33,641 nt of DNA from the NCBI GenBank assembly GCA_037447655.1, contig JBBHKE010003163.1, positions 1 to 33,641 on the forward strand, given 5' to 3'. Shown piece by piece: positions 16,940 through 27,816 of the stretch. How positions within the stretch are numbered: the first letter of the stretch is position 1; the number at the start of each line of letters is the position of its first letter. The DNA comes from Zygnema cylindricum (Eukaryota; Streptophyta; Zygnematophyceae; Zygnematales; Zygnemataceae). A program made the translations under genes and the position numbers. Below the pieces are notes generated by a model. It saw only the letters and a program-made list of their open reading frames with translations. It was not told the DNA's origin and ran no database searches.

Positions 16940-17830
16940 CTTTAATGGATCTGGGTTCATCTATTGGGAAGCCATGATGATGGGAGCTTTGTGTGAAAAA
17001 CGATACTGGGGTATCGTCAGTGGACAAGTGAAACGTCCACCTTCGCGAACTCCACCAGGATTTGGGGGAGTAAGGTTTTCTGCAACAACGGCTGCCTCAG
17101 CGAAGGAGGCAGATGATGGGGACAGTAGTGTGTCCGAAAAGGAGAAAGGGAAGGAGACACCCCTCACTCCTATTGCCACAGTATCGGGAGCGGCGACCGT
17201 GAAGACCGTGGAGAACGATACTCAAATGTGGGAGGATGTAAACATGGCTGCAAAGAACTTCATTCTAAGGCACCTCACTCAAGGTTTGGCCACTCCTCAT
17301 CTTCACATTTACAAGGCCGAGGAGTTGTGGGAGAGTGTGGTGGAGATTTATAGAGCTGGAACTATTCAGGAGCTCCAGTTGGCTGAGCAAAAGCTATTGA
17401 GTTACACTTACAAAGGAGGAAAGATGTTAGATTACTGTAAGGATCTTTTTTGTTTGTATATGGAAATGGAAAGTGCCGGGTGGACAGGTACAATGAAAAT
17501 GAAAGTTAACACCCATATCATGAAATTACCAGATGAGTTCGAAAACATAGTGTACCGAGTACGAGAATGCCTGATAGTTCATGGAAATGGATTACAGTAG
17601 TCAGGATGATACTTGTGCAGGAAAACACAATGAAGATTAGGAGAGGAGGAAAGAGCATTCAAGCTCTAGCAACAGGAGGGGACCGATGGGGGAAGGACCC
17701 GAAGATACCTTATAGAGGGGAAAGAGATAATTCTGGGGGACAGAGGCCCCCAAAGGGTCTTTGTCATTATTGCAAAAAGTCGGGACACTTTATTGCAGAT
17801 TGTGTCAAGCTATCGGAGCTGAGGCTCGAA
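16940..17830 (+). pseudogene. copia A gag (UBN2-type with zinc knuckle)
   Basis: Copia capsid/nucleocapsid. The N-terminus FNGSGFIYWEAMMMG is readable from about 16940 and the open frame runs from 16974. Conserved blocks are MAAKNFILRHLTQ, ELWESVVEIY, TYKGGKMLDYCKDL and NTHIMKLPDEFENIVYRV. A one-base deletion near 17568 (copia C has GGAAATGCC where A has GAGAATGCC) moves the frame. It continues from 17567 with a basic stretch and an intact CCHC knuckle, CHYCKKSGHFIADC (17762-17803). The linker into protease is Glu-rich. Confidence 0.85.
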
Positions 17831-18172
17831 GAAAACCCTGGAGGGGGTTCTTCCGGAGGGAAGAAAAAGGCACTTGTGGTTACAAAAGTGTCAGGAGAAA
17901 CCGAGGATGAGTCATCTGAGGAGGATGGGGAGCTTCTTCTTGACGAGAATCTGGAGGAGAATGAGATCCTTCGGAGGCAGAAGTGTGCCCTTGGAGCAAT
18001 TCGGGAAGCTCCACAGGAACAATGGATCATCGACTCAGGTGCATCCATGCATATGTGTCGTGATAAAGAACTCTTCACAAAGCTAAGAAAGATTCCTACT
18101 GTAGAGATAGAGTTTGGGGATGGGAGAGTGGTTACTACAAATCTAGTGGGATCAGTAGATCTGAAAGTCTAA
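17831..18172 (+). pseudogene. copia A protease
   Basis: Aspartic protease that would process the polyprotein. The acidic linker EDESSEEDGELLLDENLEE leads into RRQKCALGAIRE and the active-site motif WIIDSGASMHMC with catalytic Asp at 18032-18034. FGDGRVV follows. TAA at 18170-18172 interrupts where copia C reads Leu (TTA); the frame is otherwise shared with the integrase segment that follows. Confidence 0.85.
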
Positions 18173-19285
18173 GTGGAGGGTAAGACTTCTATACTTACAT
18201 TCTCAGATATACTTTACATTCCTCAGCTGAGTAAAAATCTTGTCTCTACGTCTGTGTTAGATGACAAAGAGTTTGATACCTTCCCTAGAAAGGGAGTCTT
18301 TACAGCTAAGTATGGGGATGAAGTTTACTTCAGAGCAAATAAGGATAGCCAAGGAATGTTTAGGCTTAACTTGAGTAATGAAAAGAAGAATGCTTACTAT
18401 GTTGGTGTTCCTAAGGTGATGATTTGGCATAAGCGGTTGGGGCATGTACATTTTGATAGGTTAAGGGAAATGAAAAAACTTGGGGTAGTAGATGGCATTG
18501 AGTTTGGGGATAATGAAATGATGGATGATTGTAGTGGTTGTGCTCAAGGTAAGGCTCACAACTTCCCTTTCCCAAAGCCGCCACATATAGAGGTGAGAAA
18601 GTGTTAGATTTGGTCCACACAGATATTTGGGGACCTGCAAAAGTACCTTCGGTTGGAGGAAATAGGTTTATGATGACAATAACTGATGACTCGTCTAGAT
18701 ACTCTAGAGTCTACTTTCTGAAAACGAAGTCTGAAGCATTAACTTACTTCAAAGAATATAAAGCTTGGAGTGAGAAGTTGCATGAAACCCCCATTAAGAG
18801 GATAACGAGTGATAATGGGGGGGGAATATACCTCTAACGAGTTTGAGGAATATCTGAGAGATGAGGGAGTGCAGCACCAGAAAACTATACTATATAACCC
18901 GGAACAAAATGGGGTAGCTGAGAGGTTGAATCGAACACTAGGAGATAGTGTACGCATTATGTTGGCAGACAAGAAAATAGGAAAGAGATTTTGGGCAGAA
19001 GGAATGAACTGTGCGAACTACATTAAGAATAGAGTCCTTACCTCACTTGTAAAGGGAGTGACACCTTATGAGAGATGGGTTGGAAGGAAACCAGATATCT
19101 CACACCTTAAAGTATTTGGTAGCCAAGTTTACAGCTTTGACACGGATAGGAAAAACTGGAAACTAGATGCTAAAAGAAAACCTGGATACTTTGTGGGCTA
19201 TGATCAGGATGTTAAAGGATATAGAGTTTATGACTTAGCAAAGAAAGATATCATTCTGGTCAAACACTTAGTTGTCATGGATTAA
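18173..19285 (+). pseudogene. copia A integrase
   Basis: GAG-pre-integrase and zinc module: MIWHKRLGHVHFDRL (about 18418-18462) and CSGCAQGKAH (about 18530). Catalytic core: VHTDIWGP (first Asp, about 18613), ITSDNGG (second Asp, about 18805) and EQNGVAERLNRTL (Glu, about 18903). Breaks: a one-base deletion near 18558, and an eight-G run at 18827-18834 where seven keep frame, so the last part is read from 18809 in a shifted frame. A stop (TAA) at 19283-19285 replaces a Glu codon seen in copia C. Confidence 0.86.
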
Positions 19286-20467
19286 GGGAAGTCATTTGAC
19301 CCTTTCAAATATACAAAGAAGATAAGGATCAGATTTGAGTCCGAAAGTGAGGAGAATTCGGTCATTCTCGAAAGGGACATGGGTGAAACCGTGATTATAG
19401 ATTCAGGGGTGATCGAAGATAGAAGAGACTCATCGGAAACCTCACATACTCCTATGGACTTCTAGGAGATAGAAAAAGCGAGACAAGAACCGGTTTCCAT
19501 GGACAGGGGAGCCAATGAGACAGTGAGAAGAAATCCAAGACTTCCATCCATTCTTGCTTCGGAGTTTGAGGGAGGAAGGAGGAGCAGCAAAAGGATACAC
19601 AAAAAACAAGTTGCTCATAAGGTAACTAAGCTATCTCACCCAGATGAGCCTCAGTCTTACTTAGAGGCAATGAACAGTCCAGAGAAAGAAAGATGGATTA
19701 GAGCCATAAATGATGAGATGGCTTCTATCATAGAAGCAAATACTTGGGAACTAGCGGATTGCCCTCCAGACAGAAAAACCTATTAGATGTAAATGGGTAT
19801 TTAAACAAAAACTTAACCTAGATAATACAATTGAGAGTATAAGGCTCGATTGGTAGCGAAGGGGTTCACCCAAAAAGAGGGGATTGACTATGAGGAGACC
19901 TTTGCTCCAGTTGTTCGGTTCCCATCGGTAAGGATTCTCCTTAGTCTGGCCGCAGCGGAAGACATGGAAATACACCAGATGGACATTAAGAGTGCTTTTC
20001 TTAATGGTGAGTTAGAGGAAGAAATTTTTATGAGGCAACCCGAGGGGTTTGTGGAAGAAAGAGAAGAGAGCAAAGTCTGCAGGCTCATAAAGTCTTTATA
20101 TGGACTCAAACAGGCTCCCCGACAGTAGAATAAGAAACTAGATGAGTTTCTCACCGATCTGGGATACATTCGGATTAGCTATGACCATTCTATCTATATG
20201 TTTGAAGATGAGAATGGTGTCATTTTTATTGCAATTTATGTGGATGATCTACTTGTGTTAAGTAAGTCTTTGGAGAATATCAATAGGCTAAAGAAATATC
20301 TTAGGGGCAGATTTGATATGAAGGATTTAGGGGAGGCAAAATATATTTTGGGGATCCATATGGAGAGAGATAGGGGGAAGAAGATTATCAGACTTACTTA
20401 GAAAGAAGCAATAGGTAATATGTTTGATAAATTCCAGATGTAAAATGCTAACAGTTGTACCACTCCC
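19286..20467 (+). pseudogene. copia A linker and reverse transcriptase
   Basis: The linker (19286-19680) is acidic with TAG near 19463. RT landmarks: YLEAMNSPEKERWIRAIND, CKWVFK, RLVAKGFTQKEGIDYEETF, QMDIKSAFLNGELEEEIF (catalytic Asp block), LYGLKQAPRQ and YVDD at 20237-20248. An extra A in the run near 19780 and a missing A near 19835 cancel each other. Stops at 20126-20128 (TAG, Trp expected), 20399-20401 (TAG, Gln expected) and 20441-20443 (TAA) are all also present in copia C. Confidence 0.88.
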
Positions 20468-21238
20468 ATGAACTTGAAAAAAGTAAGTGATGGGAGTGTA
20501 GAAGGAGGAGTGATGATCTTAGACGATCAGATGAGTCCAAAGGAGAGAGAGTTCATGAAGTGTATCCCTTATAGACAGGTCGTAGGAAGTTTAATTTATT
20601 TTATAAACTGTACCAGGCAAGATATAGGGGCAGCAGTTGGAGTACTCAGTAGGAGTCTTAATGATCCTAGGAAGAGAGACTGGGAGGCAGCCAAGAGAGT
20701 CATGAGATATCTGGTTCGAACCAGAGAATTATGGTTGCATTTGGGAGGGGAGCACACTGATATCACCACTTGGAGTGATTCCAGTTATGGGGATGCAACT
20801 ATGAGAAGATGTAATTATGGATATGTTTTGTATGTGGGGGATGGAGCTTGCTCTTGGAGCTGTAAGCAACAAAAGGTGGTTGCTCAGTCTACTATGGAGG
20901 CTGAGTATATGGCGTCTTGTTCTGCTGTAAAAGAACTAATGTGGGTGAAGTCATTGTTGCAAGAATTGGGATATATGAAAGTGGGAGTACATGAAATCTT
21001 TTGCGATAATCAAGCTGCAATCGCAATCGCAGCCAATCCAAAACACCATTTCAAAGAAAAACATATGGACATAAGATTAAGCTTCGTAAGAGAAAAAGTT
21101 GAAAATAAAATTTTAAATCTTGTGTATAGACCTGATGAAGAAATGGTGGCTGACATGATGACCAAACCTGTGCCCTCTCCTAAACTAAAATATTGTCGGG
21201 AAAAATGTGGGTTGAAAGAAAAATTAAAATTAGACTAG
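20468..21238 (+). pseudogene. copia A RNase H and C-terminus
   Basis: Clean frame in the same phase as RT. RNase H blocks: TTWSDSSYGD (Asp), QSTMEAEYMA (Glu), EIFCDNQAAIAIAANP (Asp) and HMDIRLSFVREK. Ends with TAG at 21236-21238, 13 bp before the LTR, the usual copia layout. The counterpart in copia C (24100-23381) has the same amino-acid sequence except for a one-base deletion near its end. Confidence 0.9.
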
Positions 21239-21251
21239 AAAATAAGGGGAG
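21239..21251 (+). other. polypurine tract of copia A
   Basis: AAAATAAGGGGAG lies between the pol stop and TGTTGAAATC, the LTR start. Confidence 0.8.
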
Positions 21252-22285
21252 TGTTGAAATCTATAGATTTCTATAGTATTTTCTAGGTTTAAATATGTTT
21301 TAATAAAAGGAAAAAGGACGGACAGCCTGCCTCCACCTCGCTCTCTAGCTCCCATACTTGTTGTAGTCACTGAAGGTAAGAGAGAGAGGTTGATCCATGG
21401 CTGCCTTTAGTTCAACAGACAGCTATTTTTAGTAGGTTACTAAAAATATACTTGACGGACGAGAGATTTGATCCCGGTACCTACGGTTCGTCAAGTTGAC
21501 CGGTAGAGGTCAGCTTTATCCTAATAGACTAGGACCAATGCTAAGTGCTATGGTATGTGATAGATATATATTTGGTTAGGAAGAATTAAATCCATTTAAC
21601 TAGAACTGTGTACGACGCACATAGATTCAGTTTTATATAGTACGTCGTACGACGCTAATTCAAAACGGATACCGCGCATTTTATTTCGACATCGGAACAA
21701 ATATCGCGCAAGTATTTATTACGGCTAAGATTGCGTTTCGCATAAAATCCAACGGCGCACATCATCGCCGAAATCCCGGAGTGGTCACTTTGGCGTTTTG
21801 TGACGTGGCATGATCTGGAGCCACGTGGAGAGATGACATTCGGTCATAGGAATTCCGAGGAACGTACGGACGAGTGAAAAGCGGACACGCGTCCACTTAA
21901 TAGCCTTGTCGTACATAGGCCGTACAAAAGGTACATCGGCAGTAGTACTTTTGTGTACGATACAGTAATCTGATTGGTCCGTACTTCAGTAGATAGGAGT
22001 TATTAGAGAGAATTAGGACTTAGAAAATTTTGGTAGGTGGTCACCTCTCCCTTTGAGAGTTTGTACAAATTGGCATTTTTTACTGCCTCATAACTAATCG
22101 CCTGGTTGGCCTTTTTCAGTGATTCCTTTTTCTACGGACTCAGGGGAGTCCAGGCTACACAGGGGTGCAGTCAAATTGTCAGTTTGCCTTCTTGGGCAGT
22201 AGTGGTTGTGGCTTGAAGTGGGTTAGTTAAATACTATCTAGAGGCTTCCTGTATTCTGTAGTCCAATGGAGGACACAGAATTGCA
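21252..22285 (+). repeat. copia A 3' LTR
   Basis: 1034 bp, TGTTGAAATC...GAATTGCA. Contains the perfect palindrome CGTCGTACGACG, CCACGTGG, an ATTGG box in TCTGATTGGTCCGTAC, and the hairpin GGACTCAGGGGAGTCC at 22136-22151. The next five bases GGTTA equal the start of the primer-binding region rather than obvious flank. Confidence 0.9.
22136..22151 (+). promoter_or_regulatory. conserved leader hairpin, copia A LTR
   Basis: GGACTCAGGGGAGTCC, identical to the copia B hairpin although the surrounding LTRs are only partly alike. Confidence 0.7.
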
Positions 22286-22290
22286 GGTTA

Positions 22291-23317
22291 TTCTGTGTCC
22301 TCCATTGGACTACAGAATACAGGAAGCCTCTAGATAGTATTTAACTAACCCACTTCAAGCCACAACCACTACTGCCCAAGAAGGCAAACTGACAATTTGA
22401 CTGCACCCCTGTGTAGCCTGGACTCCCCTGAGTCCGTAGAAAAAAGAATCACTGAAAAAGGCCAACCAGGCGATTAGTTATGAGGCAGTAAAAATGCCAA
22501 TTTGTACAAACTCTCAAAGGGAGAGGTGACCACCTACCAAAATTTTCTAAGTCCTGATTCTCTCTAATAACTCCTATCTACTGAAGTACGGACCAATCAG
22601 ATTACTGTATCATACACAAAAGTACTACTGCCGATGTACCTTTTGTACGGCCTATGTACGACAAGGCTATTAAGTGGACGCGTGTCCGCTTTTCACTCGT
22701 CCGTACGTTCCTCGGAATTCCTATGACCGAATGTCATCTCTCCACGTGGCTCCAGGTTATGCCACGTCACAAAACGCCAAAGTGACCACTCCGGATTTCG
22801 GCGATGATGTGCGCCGTTGGATTTTATGCGAAACGCAATCTTAGCCGTAATAAATACTTGCGCGATATTTGTTCCGATGTCGAAATAAAATGCGCGGTAT
22901 CCGTTTTGAATTAGCGTCGTACGACGTACTATATAAAACTGAATCTATGTGCGTCGTACACAGTTCTAGTTTAATGGATTTAATTCTTCCTAACTAAATA
23001 TATATCTATCACATACCATAGCACTTAGCATTGGTCCTAGTCTATTAGGATAAAGCTGACCGCTACCGGTCAACTTGACGAACCGTAGGTACCGGGATCA
23101 AATCTCTGGTCCGTCAAGTATATTTTTAGTAACCTACTAAAAATAGCTGTCTGTTGAACTAAAGGCAGCCATGGATCAACCTCTCTCTCTTACCTTCAGT
23201 GACTACAACAAGTATGGGAGCTAGAGAGCGAGGTGGAGGCAGGCTGTCCGTCCTTTTTCCTTTTATTAAAACATATTTAAACCTAGAAAATACTATAGAA
23301 ATCTATAGATTTCAACA
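22291..23317 (-). repeat. copia C 3' LTR
   Basis: Minus strand TGTTGAAATC...GACACAGAA, lacking the terminal TTGCA. Hairpin GGACTCAGGGGAGTCC at 22435-22420. Forms most of the palindrome right arm. Confidence 0.9.
22420..22435 (-). promoter_or_regulatory. conserved leader hairpin, copia C 3' LTR
   Basis: Mirror copy of the copia A hairpin at 22136-22151. Confidence 0.7.
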
Positions 23318-23331
23318 CTCCCCTTATTTTC
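23318..23331 (-). other. polypurine tract of copia C
   Basis: Minus strand AAAATAAGGGGAG directly before the TGTTG of the 3' LTR. Confidence 0.8.
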
Positions 23332-24100
23332 TAGTCTAATTTTAATTTTTCTTTCAACCCACATTTTTCCCGACAATATTTTAGTTTGGAGAGGGCACAG
23401 GTTTGGTCATCATGTCAGCCACCATTTCTTCATCAGGTCTATACACAAGATTTAAAATTTTATTTTCAACTTTTTCTCTTACGAAGCTTAATCTTATGTC
23501 CATATGTTTTTCTTTGAAATGGTGTTTTGGATTGGCTGCGATTGCGATTGCAGCTTGATTATCGCAAAAGATTTCATGTACTCCCACTTTCATATATCCC
23601 AATTCTTGCAACAATGACTTCACCCACATTAGTTCTTTTACAGCAGAACAAGACGCCATATACTCAGCCTCCATAGTAGACTGAGCAACCACCTTTTGTT
23701 GCTTACAGCTCCAAGAGCAAGCTCCATCCCCCACATACAAAACATATCCATAATTACATCTTCTCATAGTTGCATCCCCATAACTGGAATCACTCCAAGT
23801 GGTGATATCAGTGTGCTCCCCTCCCAAATGCAACCATAATTCTCTGGTTCGAACCAGATATCTCATGACTCTCTTGGCTGCCTCCCAGTCTCTCTTCCTA
23901 GGATCATTAAGACTCCTACTGAGTACTCCAACTGCTGCCCCTATATCTTGCCTGGTACAGTTTATAAAATAAATTAAACTTCCTACGACCTGTCTATAAG
24001 GGATACACTTCATGAACTCTCTCTCCTTTGGACTCATCTGATCGTCTAAGATCATCACTCCTCCTTCTACACTCCCATCACTTACTTTTTTCAAGTTCAT
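23332..24100 (-). pseudogene. copia C RNase H and C-terminus
   Basis: Same RNase H blocks as copia A (WSDSSYGD, MEAEYMA, FCDNQAA). A one-base deletion near 23389 (TCTCCAAAC against TCTCCTAAAC in copia A) changes the last codons. Confidence 0.88.
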
Positions 24101-24822
24101 GGGAGTGGTACAACTGTTAGCATTTTACATCTGGAATTTATCAAACATATTACCTATTGCTTCTTTCTAAGTAAGTCTGATAATCTTCTTCCCCCTATCT
24201 CTCTCCATATGGATCCCCAAAATATATTTTGCCTCCCCTAAATCCTTCATATCAAATCTGCCCCTAAGATATTTCTTTAGCCTATTGATATTCTCCAAAG
24301 ACTTACTTAACACAAGTAGATCATCCACATAAATTGCAATAAAAATGACACCATTCTCATCTTCAAACATATAGATAGAATGGTCATAGCTAATCCGAAT
24401 GTATCCCAGATCGGTGAGAAACTCATCTAGTTTCTTATTCTACTGTCGGGGAGCCTGTTTGAGTCCATATAAAGACTTTATGAGCCTGCAGACTTTGCTC
24501 TCTTCTCTTTCTTCCACAAACCCCTCGGGTTGCCTCATAAAAATTTCTTCCTCTAACTCACCATTAAGAAAAGCACTCTTAATGTCCATCTGGTGTATTT
24601 CCATGTCTTCCGCTGCGGCCAGACTAAGGAGAATCCTTACCGATGGGAACCGAACAACTGGAGCAAAGGTCTCCTCATAGTCAATCCCCTCTTTTTGGGT
24701 GAACCCCTTCGCTACCAATCGAGCCTTATATCTCTCAATGGTATTATCTGAGTTCAGTTTTAGTTTAAATACCCATTTACACCTAATAGAAGGACAATCC
24801 GCTAGTCCCCAAGTATTTGCTT
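24101..24822 (-). pseudogene. copia C reverse transcriptase
   Basis: RT with VAKGFTQKEGIDYEETF, QMDIKSAFLNGELEEEIF, LYGLKQAPRQ and IYVDDLLVL. Carries the same three stops as copia A (24442-24440, 24169-24167 and 24127-24125). From 24730 upward the sequence leaves the palindrome and differs from copia A by many substitutions, for example CPSIRCKWVFKLKLN. Confidence 0.87.
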
Positions 24823-25397
24823 CTATGATGGAGTCATTTGATCATTTATAGCTCTAATCCATCTTTCTTTCTTCGGACTATTCACTGCCTCTGAGTAAGA
24901 CTGAGGCTCATCTGGGTGAGATAGCTTAGTTACCTTATGAGCAGCCTGTTTTTTGTGTATCCTTTTGCTGCTCCTTCTCCCTCCCTCAAACTCCGAATCT
25001 GGAATCAATGGAAGATTTGGATTTCTCCTCACTATCTCATCGGCTCCCCTGTCCATGGAATCTGGTTCTGCTCCCACGTCTTCTATCTTCTTGAAGTCCA
25101 TAGGAGTATGTGAGGTTTCCGGTGAGTCTCCCGTTTCTCGGATCTCCTCTGAATCGGCAATCACGGTTTCACTCATGTTGTTTTCAGGAAAACGACTGAG
25201 TTTTCCACACTTTAGGACTCAAATCTAATTCTTATCTTCTTTGTATATTTGAAGGGGTCAAATGACTTCCCTTCATCCATGACAACTAGGTGTTTGACCA
25301 GAATAATATCTTTCTTTGCTAGCTCATAGACTCTATATCCGTTAACATCCTCACTGTATCCGACAAAGTATCCAGGTTTTCCCTTAGCATCTAGTTT
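24823..25397 (-). pseudogene. copia C integrase-RT linker
   Basis: Acidic linker; 25176-24823 is open (SETVIADSEEIRETGDSPE, then RRSSKRIHKKQAAHKV and SHPDEPQSYSEAVNSPKK). It matches copia A 19390-19700 but with more differences than inside the palindrome. Confidence 0.75.
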
Positions 25398-26303
25398 CTA
25401 GTTTTTCCTATCCGTGTCAAGATTGTAAACTTGGCTACCGAATACTTTAAGGTGTGAGATATCTGGTTTCCTTCCAACCCATCTCTCATAAGGTGTCAAT
25501 CCCTTTATAGCTGAGGTAAGGACTCTATTCTTAATGTAGTTGGCGCAGTTCATTGCATCTGCCCAAAATCTCTTTCCTATTTTCTTGTCGGCCAACATAC
25601 TGCATGCACTATCTCCTAGTGTTCGATTCAACCTCTCAACTTCCCCATTTTCTTCCGGGTTATATGGTACAGTTTTCTGGTGTTGCACTCTCTCATCTCT
25701 TAGATATCCCTCAAACTGGTTAGAGGTATATTCCCCCCCATTATCACTCATTATCCTCTTAATGGGGGTTTCATGCAACTTCTCACTCCAAGCTTTATAT
25801 TCTTTGAAGTAAGTTGGTGTTTCAGACTTTGTTTTGAGGAAGTAGACTCTAGAGTATCTAGACCAGTCATCGGTTATTGTCAACATAAACCTCTTTCCTC
25901 CAACTGAAGGTACTTTTGCAGGTCCTCAAATATCTGCGTGGACCAAATCTAGTAATTTCTCACCTCTATATGTGGCGGCTTTGGGAAACGGAAGTCTGTG
26001 AGCCTGACCTTGAGCACGGCCACTAGAATCATCCATCATTTCATTATCCCCAAACTAAATGCCTTCTACTACCCCAAGCTTTTTCATTTCCCTCAACCTA
26101 TCAAAATGCACATGCCCGAACCGTTTATGCCAAATCATCAATTTAGGAACACCAACATAGTAAGTATTCTTCTTTTCATTACTCAAGTTAAGCCTAAACA
26201 TTCCTTGGCTACCCTTATCTGCCGTGAAGTAAACTTCATCCCCATACTTAGCTATTAAGACTCCCTTTCTAATGAAGGTATCAAACTCTTTGTCATCTAA
26301 CAA
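25398..26303 (-). pseudogene. copia C integrase
   Basis: The core is open from 25886 to 25398: LTITDDWSRYSRVYF, IMSDNGGEYTS (second Asp, seven-G run in frame), EENGEVERLNRTLGD (Glu). Upstream, 26303-26055 gives the GAG-pre-integrase block (LMIWHKRFGHVHFDRL). The zinc pair and first catalytic Asp lie between, interrupted by frame changes and stops near 26050-25930. Confidence 0.84.
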
Positions 26304-26326
26304 AGACGTAGAGACAATATTTTTAC

Positions 26327-26701
26327 TCAGCTGAGGAATGTAGAGTACACCTGAGGAATGTAGAGTACACCTGAGAATGTAAATATAGAAGTCTTACCCT
26401 CCACTAAGACTTTCAAATTTACTGATCGCACTAGTTCTGTAGTAACCACTCTCCCATCCCCATACTCTTTCTCTACAGTAGGGATCTTTCTTAGCTTAGT
26501 GAAGAGTTCCTTTTCACGACACATATGCATGGATGCACCTGAATCGATGATCCATCCTTCCTGTGGAGCTTTCCGAATTGCTCCAAGGGCACACTTCTGT
26601 CTTTGAGGGATCTCCTTCTCCTGTAGAATCTCGTCAAGAAGAAGCTCCTCATCCTCCTCAAAAGACTCATCTTGGATTTCTCCTATCACTTTTCTAACCA
26701 C
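26327..26701 (-). pseudogene. copia C protease
   Basis: Open frame with the acidic linker, RQKCALGAIRKAPQ and WIIDSGASMHMC. It ends after a roughly 21-bp tandem duplication (26331-26372, GAATGTAGAGTACACCTGAG repeated) that damages the protease-integrase junction. Confidence 0.84.
26331..26372 (-). repeat. about 21-bp tandem duplication in copia C
   Basis: CTGAGGAATGTAGAGTACAC appears twice in a row. Copia A has a single copy with different sequence at the equivalent site (18215-18235). Confidence 0.8.
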
Positions 26702-27652
26702 AAGTGCCTTTTTCTTCCCTCCGGAAGAACCCCCTCCACGGTTCTCTTGGAGCCTCAGCTTCGAAAGCTTGACACAATCCGCGATAAAGTGTTCCGGCTT
26801 TTTGCAAAAATGACAAAGGCCCTTTGGAGGCCTCGGTCCTCCAGACTGATCTCTTTCCCCTTTGTACGATTTCTTCGGGTCCTTCCCCTATCGGTCCCCT
26901 TTTGCACCTAGAGCTTCAATGCTCTTTCCTCCTCTCTTAATCTCCATGGTGTTTTCCTGCACACGTATCATCCGGACCATTGTATTCCACTTCCATGAAC
27001 TATCAGGCATTTCCCGTACTCAATACACAATATTCTCCTACTCGTTTGGTAACTTCATGATGAGAGTGTTGACTTTCATCTTCATTGTACCTGTCCATCC
27101 GTCACTTTCCATCTCCATATACAAATAAGAAAGATCATTATAATAATCTTACATATTTCCTCCTTTGTAAGTGTAACTCACTAGCTTTTGCTGACCCAAC
27201 TAGAGCTCCTGAATAGAACCAACTCTATAGGTCTCCACCAAACTCACCCACAACTCCTCGGCCTTGTAAATGTGAAGGTGAGGGGTGGCCAAAGCTTGCG
27301 TGAGGTGCCTTATATGAAGTTCTTGGCAGCCATGTTTACATCCTCCCACATTTGAGTATCGTTCTCCACGGTCTTCACAGTCGCCGCTCCCGATACTCTG
27401 GCAATAGGAGTGAGGGGTGTCTCCTTCCCTTTTTCCTTTTCGGACACATTGCTTCCCCATCATCTGCCTACTCCGCTGAGGCAGTCGTTGCTGTAGGAAA
27501 CCTTACTCCTCCAAATCGTTGTGGAGTTCCGGAAGGTGGACGTTTCACTTGTCGACTAATGATACCCCAGTATCGTTTTTCGCACAAAGCTCCCATCATC
27601 ATGGCTTCCCAATAGATGAACCCAGATCCATTGAAGGTGGTCACCCCAGAGA
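26702..27652 (-). pseudogene. copia C gag
   Basis: Pieces in several frames: FNGSGFIYWEAMMMGALCEK (27640-27580), the leucine-rich middle (27463-27200), the LPDEF-like block near 27040 with a stop, and a knuckle near 26820 (CHFCKKPEHFIADC-type, where the Gly before His appears as Glu). Stops and frame changes are more frequent than in copia A gag. Confidence 0.8.
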
Positions 27653-27665
27653 GTGGGCCCATAAC
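27653..27665 (-). other. primer-binding site of copia C (half-tRNA type)
   Basis: Minus strand GTTATGGGCCCAC, 13 bases complementary to the anticodon arm of plant initiator-Met tRNA, one base after the LTR end TTGCA. Confidence 0.8.
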
Positions 27666-27800
27666 CTGCAATTATGTGTCCTCCATTGGACCACAGAATA
27701 CAGGAAGCCTCTAGATAATATTTAACTAACCAACTTCAAGCCACAACCACTGCTGTCCAGGAAGGCAAAATGACAGTTTGACTGCACCCCTATGCATTCA

Positions 27801-27816
27801 GGACTCCCTTGAGTCC
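27801..27816 (-). promoter_or_regulatory. conserved leader hairpin, copia C 5' LTR
   Basis: GGACTC-AAGG-GAGTCC: the stem is unchanged, only the loop differs, although the flanking sequence has changed. Confidence 0.7.

Larger units (their letters stand above)
16911..22285 (+). mobile_element. copia A: autonomous-type copia element, 5' LTR missing
   Basis: Primer-binding site, gag, protease, integrase, RT, RNase H, polypurine tract and a 1034-bp 3' LTR in the order PR-IN-RT-RH, which defines Ty1/copia. The 5' LTR is absent; the primer-binding site is preceded directly by the inverted integrase fragment. Several frameshifts and stops make it non-functional. The half from 19838 on is nearly identical to copia C in inverted orientation; the half before is more diverged. 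Confidence 0.92.
19838..24730. repeat. large palindrome: about 2.44-kb inverted arms, 10-bp centre
   Basis: Left arm 19838-22280 and right arm 22291-24730 are inverted copies with roughly 99% identity by eye over compared stretches, including three shared stop codons. The centre is TTGCAGGTTA (22281-22290). Arm similarity drops sharply outside 19838/24730, where the same copia family continues on both sides with many substitutions and indels. Confidence 0.9.
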
